From JAIBAI01 sp044238875 (GTDB lineage: Bacteria > Bacteroidota > Bacteroidia > M30B66), in NCBI GenBank assembly GCA_044238875.1, contig JBIICM010000089.1, forward strand, positions 1 through 9,970: a DNA stretch of 9,970 bases. Reading direction: 5' to 3'. Below the pieces are notes generated by a model. The model was not told the origin of the DNA. It did no database searches and was given only the letters and a program-made list of their open reading frames with translations. How positions within the stretch are numbered: position 1 is the first letter of the stretch; each line of letters starts with the position of its first letter. A program made the translations under genes and the position numbers. Below, piece after piece: positions 4,759 through 9,970 of this stretch.

Positions 4759-7700
4759 CCTGGTAACCTCTCTTACAATAAACTGATTCCTTGTAATGGT
4801 TTTGCAACCAAAATCACCGGTAACTACCTGCTCAACAGTATATGTACCCTCAGGATAATCGCCGCATAAAATGTTAGCCCCGGTACCCTGGAAATTTTGC
4901 ATCAGACTGTCGTTTTCGTTGTACACGAAATATTCTGCCTGTGTAAATGGATTCAGCTCCTTTGAAGGTGTCAGATTCACAAAACAGGTTTTGTATTCGG
5001 CAATTTTGGGCGAAAGGCTGAAACCACCCGGAGGCGCTTCCCTTACTGTTACCTTTCCTCCTGCTAAAAGGGTGTCATAACACTGCGTTGCAGCATTATA
5101 TGCAATTAATTTAACGTCATATTGCCCCGGTACATACCAGCTATGAAATAAAGTGTCTTCTGCAGAGGTCTGGAACTTACCATCACCCCATTCCCATACA
5201 GACAGATCGCTGTTCAGACTGTTATTAACAAACATCAATGAATCTCCGGCGCAAATAAAATCCGGAATACTATCAAATAGTGCCAGGGGCTCAGGAAGCA
5301 ATGTAACGGGCAATTCAAGTGTATCGGTACAGCCGTTTTGTGCACTGATTAACTTCAGGCGGATTTGATATTTTCCAAATTCCTTGTAATTGTGTATCGG
5401 TGACTTTTCGATGGATGTATTTCCATCACCGAAGTCCCACTCACTGGAGAATTGACCTGTTGAGAGATTTTTAAATTCGACCTCGTAGGATGAACAACCC
5501 TTTGTAATCGGAATAAAATTGGCCGAAGGCTGAGGGGCAACCGTAATTGTCTGAATACTGGTATCAGCGAGGGGGGCATTCAGGTTGGGACAATTTCGGT
5601 AAATAAATAACCTTACCGTATAAACGCCGCCCAGCGGATAGAACCAGCTGGTATCAATACCGGAGTAGGTGGCATCGGGTACCCCAAAATCCCATTGGTA
5701 AAGGTCGGCCGGGGTACTTGTATTGTTAAATTTTATGAGCGAAGGGGCGCAGTTACCATCCCCCTGGTTATAGGTGAAAGAAGCTTTCAGTGAATTTGGA
5801 AGTACCCTTATAACCAAAGAGTCAGCTGAGGCCGGACAGGCTGTGGTTGAAACGACCAGCCGCATCCGATAGGAACGGATTGTGTCATCAGCAGTAAAAA
5901 CTTTGGTGAGTGAATTAAAGTTTGCGGTTAAGAGTGAGTCATTCTGATACAAAAATGCGCTCGAAGGGTTTCCAAGACTGTTGTTCAGTAAGGTGGTGGT
6001 AAAGGGTGAACAACCGTCAAGGGGGCCGCTGATGCCTATTTGGGCCTTTGGCGGAGCGATCGTGCGCACCTTGAAAGTACTGAAACGATCACTGCAATAA
6101 GAGGTCGAAACCTTCAGAAAACCTTCGTAGTCAAAAGGCTGATCAGGATATCCCGGGTAAAGCACACTGTCGGGCCTTTCAAAACCGTTGAAAGTTTCAC
6201 CATTACCGAATGACCAGCTGTAAATTCCTCCGGGTATTTTACGCTTGTTTTTGAATTGTATTCTTATCGGGCCACACACGGTGGTATCCGGCGGACTAAC
6301 GATTGGAACAGGCTGAGGTGCAATAAATGTATTTTTCTGAATTGTATCACTGCAGGCATTGTCAGCAATGGCAATTAATGTAATCGGATAAACCGCTGAA
6401 CTATCAAATACATATGTATGAAATAACTCGTTTTGTTCTTCTGTTTCCCCATTGCCATAGTTCCATTTATACAAAATTGCGCCGGTTGATTCATTGCGTA
6501 GGGCTGTTTCTTCCAGAATACAATTGGTGTCGCGTACCGAAAAGCCCGCCACAGGTGCTTTCTGAATATTTACCTGTGTTTCGCTCACCGATTTGCAGCC
6601 ATTGATGTCGGTAAAAGCGTATGATATGATCAAAATACCTATTTCAAACAGAGCGGGATTCAGCACATTGCCATTTATTCTGTTATCAAGCCAACTGCCA
6701 CCGGTGGGCAGTGGTTTCAGCTCAAGGGGATCTGTATTCGCACAAACAGCATACGGACCACCGTTGGCGATTTGCGGCAAATCAAACACTGTGTAGGTGA
6801 CCGTATCGTTTCGGAGGCAGTTTTTTTCTCCGAACTGATAAACCAACTGATAATCGCCCGGCACTCCTGTTACAAAAACAGCTGGGTCAAGGGGAATGCT
6901 GTTTTGAAACCAGATGCCCCCTGCGGGGGTAGCAGAAAGATTGAACTCCGGATCATTTTTGCAGAAATTTTTTGGCAAACCAGCATCAGGTTGAATAACA
7001 GGTTTCACCAAAATGCTTGTTGTACCCGAAAGTTCACATTTATTATTGTCAGTGAAACTGAAACTGAAATTTTTTAAGCCCTGAACATCGGGTAAAAATA
7101 AAGTGTCATCAATAACACCGGGGCCTGTCCAACGGGCTTTGTAGGGCTCAATCAGTTTGTTGAGCTGATAACGGGCAGTATCTATGCATAATTCATCGCT
7201 CAGTGCCTGCGGATCAATTGTTTTGAAAACATTTACAAGCACCGGATCCGGAGCTTTGCCGATACAGCCGTTGGTATCTTTTGCCTGAAGATAAAAGCGC
7301 GCATCGGCCAAAACATTAATCAGGTCGAGCGTTAAACCCGTTGCAGCAAGGTTGTTAAACCCGGGATCTCTATACCAGCTAATTTCATGACTGGCATCAA
7401 GCGGTTTTGCTTCAAGCCTGATGTCTGTACCGGGACAAATGGAATCGAGCGTCACAATAGGAGGAACAGGCTGAGGAATCACATACAGTTCAACTGTATC
7501 TTTTGAAACACAGGATGCACTGAGTGAATCAGTCCGGATAAATTTGAAAACACTGGGGCCTATAACATTGCCTGGTGTGAAAACCGGATTTGCAACATTG
7601 GGCGAGGATAAATATTGTTTGGGAGTCCAGCGGTAAAATATGCCAGGTTTATCCGGACTACCAAGGTTAGTGCTCTCGCCCATGCAAAGTGTATCATCAG

Positions 7701-9537
7701 GGCCTGCGTCTGCTTTTAGATTATCAACCAGTGAAATCGCAACAGAGTCACGGCCCATACCACATTCATTCTCGTCTGTAACTTTGATTAAAAATGCTCC
7801 CGGAGTAGAATAGGTTACATCGCCCGGTACAAGTCCTGTGCCTGTTAGCGGACTCCCGCCTGCGAAGACCCACTTTACACCTGTATTGGTTCCTCCGCAA
7901 CTTTCAAGCGTTTCAATTGCCGGTTTTAGAGTTACATTACCACAACCACCCGTTAGGGGTTTCATTTTTATAACAGGCTTCCCTTTTACTGTGACTTGTT
8001 TTTCTTCAATGTCAATCCCACAGCCATTATTTTCAGACAGTGTAACCTTGTATTCTCCAGGGTTTAGTAAGTCAACCAGCGCATTCAATGAAGACGTATT
8101 GCCGGTTTTAAATAAAAATGCAGGAGTTTGCTGCTCGCAAGTTCCCGACAATTGGGTAACGCTCCACAGGTAGTTTGATGGATTACAAAATACTGATGAA
8201 AGTGAAGGTGAAGTATTGGTAAGATCAACAGAAAGGGGGAAACAGACTCCGGACTTCGTCAGCTGAAAACCAGCATCAGGAGGAGGCTTGATACAAATCT
8301 GCTGAACAAATGAAGCCTTGTCGCAGCTGTTCTCCGCATCGAACTTAACCTGATAATCTCCCGGAGTTTGAAACTGAACGGTCAGATTATTCCCGGTAAG
8401 AGAGCCGCTGACAATGGTGTAGGATGCAGGCGTGATGGTCCAAAGGCCGTTAAAGATATCACGTGTGCATTCAGGCAGGCCGGTAGCTGGGCTTAACTGA
8501 ATATCCTGGCCCGTGTTACTGGCTGAAAAGTTAATATTGGTATTGATACATTTTACGCCTGCCGGACTAACCTGGACATTGAGTTTGGGTCTCTCCCTTA
8601 CAATAATCGGTGCACGTGTGTTTGATTGCGGAAGCGGACATGCATTACGGGCAGTGATGGTTACGCTGAATGAATTGGGTGTGGATGCGGAAGTTACACC
8701 ACAGGAGGAAGTTACGAATTTAAAATTAATGGGATTGGGAGGCGGATGCAGAAATGTGTCTTTTCCTGAGTTGGGATCGTTTGATTCAACAATGTAAATT
8801 GTTCCGGGAGGGTTGTTCTCAAAATTTATCAGATTTAGCGGAAAAACAATGCCATTGTTGTCTTTTACACAAAGATCAATATTTGCGCCACCCGAAGGTA
8901 AGGCTATTTTTGCAGGTCGCCCGTTAAATACCTCCTGCTTGAGCGTATCAGAACAGCCATTTGAGCTGATGGCAATCAACGTCAGCAGGTTTACTCCCAG
9001 CGCTCCGACATAGGCATGATTTGCTGATGTAAAAGTGGAACTCAGATTTTCTTTCGCACTTCCGTCTCCCCAGTCAAGTTCGTAAGAAGTTATTGTAGTG
9101 CCATTCGGACTGGAGGCATTGTTTACCAGTAGTGAAAAGGGATTGACGGTAATTGTTGGATCACTGGTGCAGTTTCTGAAAAAATTGGGGGAAGTAAGTG
9201 CAGCCTTCGGTTTTGGTAAAAGATTTAAAGGTATGAGCACTGAATCGCGGCAGCCACTTTGAAAAACCCTTACAAGAAAAAGCGTATTACCCAGGCTCAG
9301 CCTGCGTCTGAAAGTATTTCCGCTGCCGGCTATGGCACCATTCAGCCGCCAGAAAACGGTATAGTTACCTGCCGGAGAGGCATTGTTAAAAGTGACCACA
9401 GAACCCGAACAGGTTGGGGGAAGCCCAACCGGGCTGTAGGTTGGTGGTGGAAAACCAGGACATTGACCCAATAGGGCAGAGGTTAACCCGCAGTGAATTA
9501 TAATCCAGCAAAGGAAGTTTAACCACTTGAACCTCAT
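4480..9537 (-). CDS. Giant secreted PKD/Ig-like multidomain protein with type B T9SS sorting domain
   Basis: The 1685-residue product begins with a signal peptide (residues 1-24: positive MRFK, a hydrophobic core, probable cleavage near LLG/QC). The body is a chain of about 18 beta-sandwich-like modules, each with two conserved cysteines. Modules with clear PKD motifs are seen at WGDG (156-159), WNYGNG (1025-1030), WSFGNG (1108-1113), WDFG (1282-1285), WDFGDG (1367-1372) and WGDG (1450-1453). Many middle modules are Ig-like without that motif. The C-terminus (about 1594-1685) is a CHU_C / gliding-motility-associated domain with FQMRIFDRWG and a final VMLIR. By family knowledge this routes the protein through the type IX system to the surface or medium. 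No catalytic domain is recognisable, so an adhesin or structural role is inferred. No frameshift interrupts the frame. The first ATG gives the full signal peptide and has a promoter match just upstream. Confidence 0.9.
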   Translation of the reverse strand: MRFKWLNFLCWIIIHCGLTSALLGQCPGFPPPTYSPVGLPPTCSGSVVTFNNASPAGNYTVFWRLNGAIAGSGNTFRRRLSLGNTLFLVRVFQSGCRDSVLIPLNLLPKPKAALTSPNFFRNCTSDPTITVNPFSLLVNNASSPNGTTITSYELDWGDGSAKENLSSTFTSANHAYVGALGVNLLTLIAISSNGCSDTLKQEVFNGRPAKIALPSGGANIDLCVKDNNGIVFPLNLINFENNPPGTIYIVESNDPNSGKDTFLHPPPNPINFKFVTSSCGVTSASTPNSFSVTITARNACPLPQSNTRAPIIVRERPKLNVQVSPAGVKCINTNINFSASNTGQDIQLSPATGLPECTRDIFNGLWTITPASYTIVSGSLTGNNLTVQFQTPGDYQVKFDAENSCDKASFVQQICIKPPPDAGFQLTKSGVCFPLSVDLTNTSPSLSSVFCNPSNYLWSVTQLSGTCEQQTPAFLFKTGNTSSLNALVDLLNPGEYKVTLSENNGCGIDIEEKQVTVKGKPVIKMKPLTGGCGNVTLKPAIETLESCGGTNTGVKWVFAGGSPLTGTGLVPGDVTYSTPGAFLIKVTDENECGMGRDSVAISLVDNLKADAGPDDTLCMGESTNLGSPDKPGIFYRWTPKQYLSSPNVANPVFTPGNVIGPSVFKFIRTDSLSASCVSKDTVELYVIPQPVPPIVTLDSICPGTDIRLEAKPLDASHEISWYRDPGFNNLAATGLTLDLINVLADARFYLQAKDTNGCIGKAPDPVLVNVFKTIDPQALSDELCIDTARYQLNKLIEPYKARWTGPGVIDDTLFLPDVQGLKNFSFSFTDNNKCELSGTTSILVKPVIQPDAGLPKNFCKNDPEFNLSATPAGGIWFQNSIPLDPAVFVTGVPGDYQLVYQFGEKNCLRNDTVTYTVFDLPQIANGGPYAVCANTDPLELKPLPTGGSWLDNRINGNVLNPALFEIGILIISYAFTDINGCKSVSETQVNIQKAPVAGFSVRDTNCILEETALRNESTGAILYKWNYGNGETEEQNELFHTYVFDSSAVYPITLIAIADNACSDTIQKNTFIAPQPVPIVSPPDTTVCGPIRIQFKNKRKIPGGIYSWSFGNGETFNGFERPDSVLYPGYPDQPFDYEGFLKVSTSYCSDRFSTFKVRTIAPPKAQIGISGPLDGCSPFTTTLLNNSLGNPSSAFLYQNDSLLTANFNSLTKVFTADDTIRSYRMRLVVSTTACPASADSLVIRVLPNSLKASFTYNQGDGNCAPSLIKFNNTSTPADLYQWDFGVPDATYSGIDTSWFYPLGGVYTVRLFIYRNCPNLNAPLADTSIQTITVAPQPSANFIPITKGCSSYEVEFKNLSTGQFSSEWDFGDGNTSIEKSPIHNYKEFGKYQIRLKLISAQNGCTDTLELPVTLLPEPLALFDSIPDFICAGDSLMFVNNSLNSDLSVWEWGDGKFQTSAEDTLFHSWYVPGQYDVKLIAYNAATQCYDTLLAGGKVTVREAPPGGFSLSPKIAEYKTCFVNLTPSKELNPFTQAEYFVYNENDSLMQNFQGTGANILCGDYPEGTYTVEQVVTGDFGCKTITRNQFIVREVTRLFLPSAFVPESGNIDDSKIYKAYGVGIKEFQMRIFDRWGSEVFQTRNLEDAWNGSLNNTGPPMPAGLFAVRIVYKGVDGEVKSKISSVMLIR
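4804..9411 (-). repeat. Array of 18 two-cysteine PKD/Ig-like modules
   Basis: In protein terms, first/second cysteine pairs fall at residues 43/96, 123/195, 223/300, 330/405, 432/506, 532/592, 618/676, 701/758, 784/834, 859/907, 932/981, 1006/1062, 1088/1148, 1176/1234, 1263/1316, 1348/1403, 1429/1486 and 1518/1578. The second cysteine often sits in an N-x-C motif, such as NGC. The distance from one module's second cysteine to the next module's first is always 25-32 residues. Within a module the distance is 48-77. Module sequences are otherwise highly diverged, so this is old duplication and not recent DNA repetition. PQP linkers occur at 688, 1074 and 1335. Confidence 0.7.
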
Positions 9538-9542
9538 TTTTA

Positions 9543-9573
9543 CAAAATTAGGATAAAATTATTAAGTAAACAA
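9543..9573 (-). promoter_or_regulatory. Putative promoter of the large secreted-protein gene
   Basis: On the minus strand, TTG (9573-9571, within TGTTG) is followed after exactly 20 bp by TAATTTTG (9550-9543), a full match to the Bacteroidota -33/-7 layout. Only five bases (TAAAA) separate the box from the ATG, so the mRNA would have almost no leader. The gap between this gene and miaA (9538-9618) must hold promoters for both directions. On the miaA side only a near match, TTCCTTTG at 9595-9602, is seen, without a clear -33 element. Confidence 0.5.
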
Positions 9574-9618
9574 CACGGATGGAATTCAGTTTTATTCCTT
9601 TGCATTTTAATAAATCCA

Positions 9619-9970
9619 GTGAAAACAGATCAACCTCTGCTGATTGTTGTGGCCGGCCCCACCGGCAGTGGCAAAACTGCTTTCTCCCTCAACCTGTCAG
9701 AAGCTACAGGCGCCTCCATTATTTCAGCGGATGCGAGACAGATATACAGGGAGCTTAAAATTGGCAGTGCCGCCCCGGCTGCTCACGAACTTGAAAAAGT
9801 ACCTCACTATTTTGTCGGTACCCATGGTATTCAGGAAACCTTTAGCGCAGGTATGTTTGCCCGTCAGGCCAGACAATTGCTGGAGGAAAAATTGTTTCAT
9901 CAACATCCGGTGCAGATTGTTTGCGGCGGATCCGGATTGTATATTCAAGCACTTCTGCATGGCATGGATG
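9619..9970 (+). CDS. miaA: tRNA dimethylallyltransferase MiaA, 5' part (cut by window end)
   Basis: MiaA transfers a dimethylallyl group to N6 of A37 in tRNAs that read codons starting with U, the first step of ms2i6A formation. The visible 117 residues contain the P-loop GPTGSGKT (13-20), SADARQIYRELKIGSAAP (36-53) and VPHYFVG (61-67). In MiaA these correspond to the SADSRQ and IGTAKP motifs. GGSGLYIQAL near the end of the fragment is the GGTGLY motif. Two usually conserved positions differ: Ala for Ser in the DSRQ motif, and SAAP for TAKP. Such variation seems tolerable but cannot be judged from a fragment. The start is GTG at 9619, which gives MKTDQPLLIVVAGPTGSGKT. No in-frame ATG lies upstream, and the P-loop is at the usual distance from the start. 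The rest of the gene lies beyond the window. It is divergent from the large secreted-protein gene, with an 81-bp gap. Confidence 0.93.
   Translation, partial: MKTDQPLLIVVAGPTGSGKTAFSLNLSEATGASIISADARQIYRELKIGSAAPAAHELEKVPHYFVGTHGIQETFSAGMFARQARQLLEEKLFHQHPVQIVCGGSGLYIQALLHGMD

Noticed and set aside
5528..7476. The DNA word GGCTGAGG repeated at 5528, 6311 and 7469.
   Set aside because: Each copy encodes the PQP linker between modules of the large protein, so it reflects protein constraint and is not a separate DNA element.
9460..9475. Possible lipoprotein signal at the LLGQC end of the large protein's signal peptide.
   Set aside because: The cysteine is preceded by Gln and not by the small residue needed in a lipobox, so an ordinary signal peptidase I site is more likely.

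Overview
The window looks like chromosomal DNA from a member of the Bacteroidota. The evidence is a very large secreted protein ending in a CHU_C / gliding-motility-associated (type B, type IX secretion) C-terminal domain, exact matches to the Bacteroidota -7 promoter box TAnnTTTG upstream of four genes or operons, and little use of Shine-Dalgarno sites. A split HipA locus of the kind common in that phylum also fits. No genus can be named from the sequence alone.

Layout. Positions 1-131 form a regulatory region with three near-identical inverted repeats exactly 40 bp apart, wrapped around a -7 box. It drives a plus-strand three-gene operon, hipB-hipS-hipT (132-1645). This is a tripartite toxin-antitoxin system in which the usual single HipA kinase is split into a small N-terminal-subdomain protein (HipS) and a kinase core (HipT). 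hipT runs tail to tail into a minus-strand PLP-dependent class V aminotransferase (2901-1642) with a Tat-like N-terminus, and the two stop codons overlap. Upstream of the aminotransferase on the same strand are a complete class II fumarase gene, fumC (4340-2958), and a 5-kb gene (9537-4480) for a 1685-residue exported PKD/Ig-like modular protein. After a short divergent intergenic region, the 5' end of miaA (tRNA dimethylallyltransferase) starts on the plus strand at 9619 and is cut by the window edge.

How the genes relate. hipBST is a self-contained, probably autoregulated module: HipB should bind the operators, HipS should restrain the kinase, and HipT should phosphorylate a translation component (tryptophanyl-tRNA synthetase in the E. 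coli relative). fumC (TCA cycle) and miaA (tRNA modification) are housekeeping genes. The giant protein is probably a cell-surface or secreted adhesin-like product of the type IX system. I see no functional link between the minus-strand genes beyond orientation, and several have their own promoter-like box.

The most notable signals are the 40-bp-phased operator triplet, the substituted regulatory glycine-rich loop in HipT, and a strict two-cysteine-per-module register repeated 18 times in the giant protein. No tRNA, rRNA, CRISPR array, insertion sequence or strong intrinsic terminator was seen.
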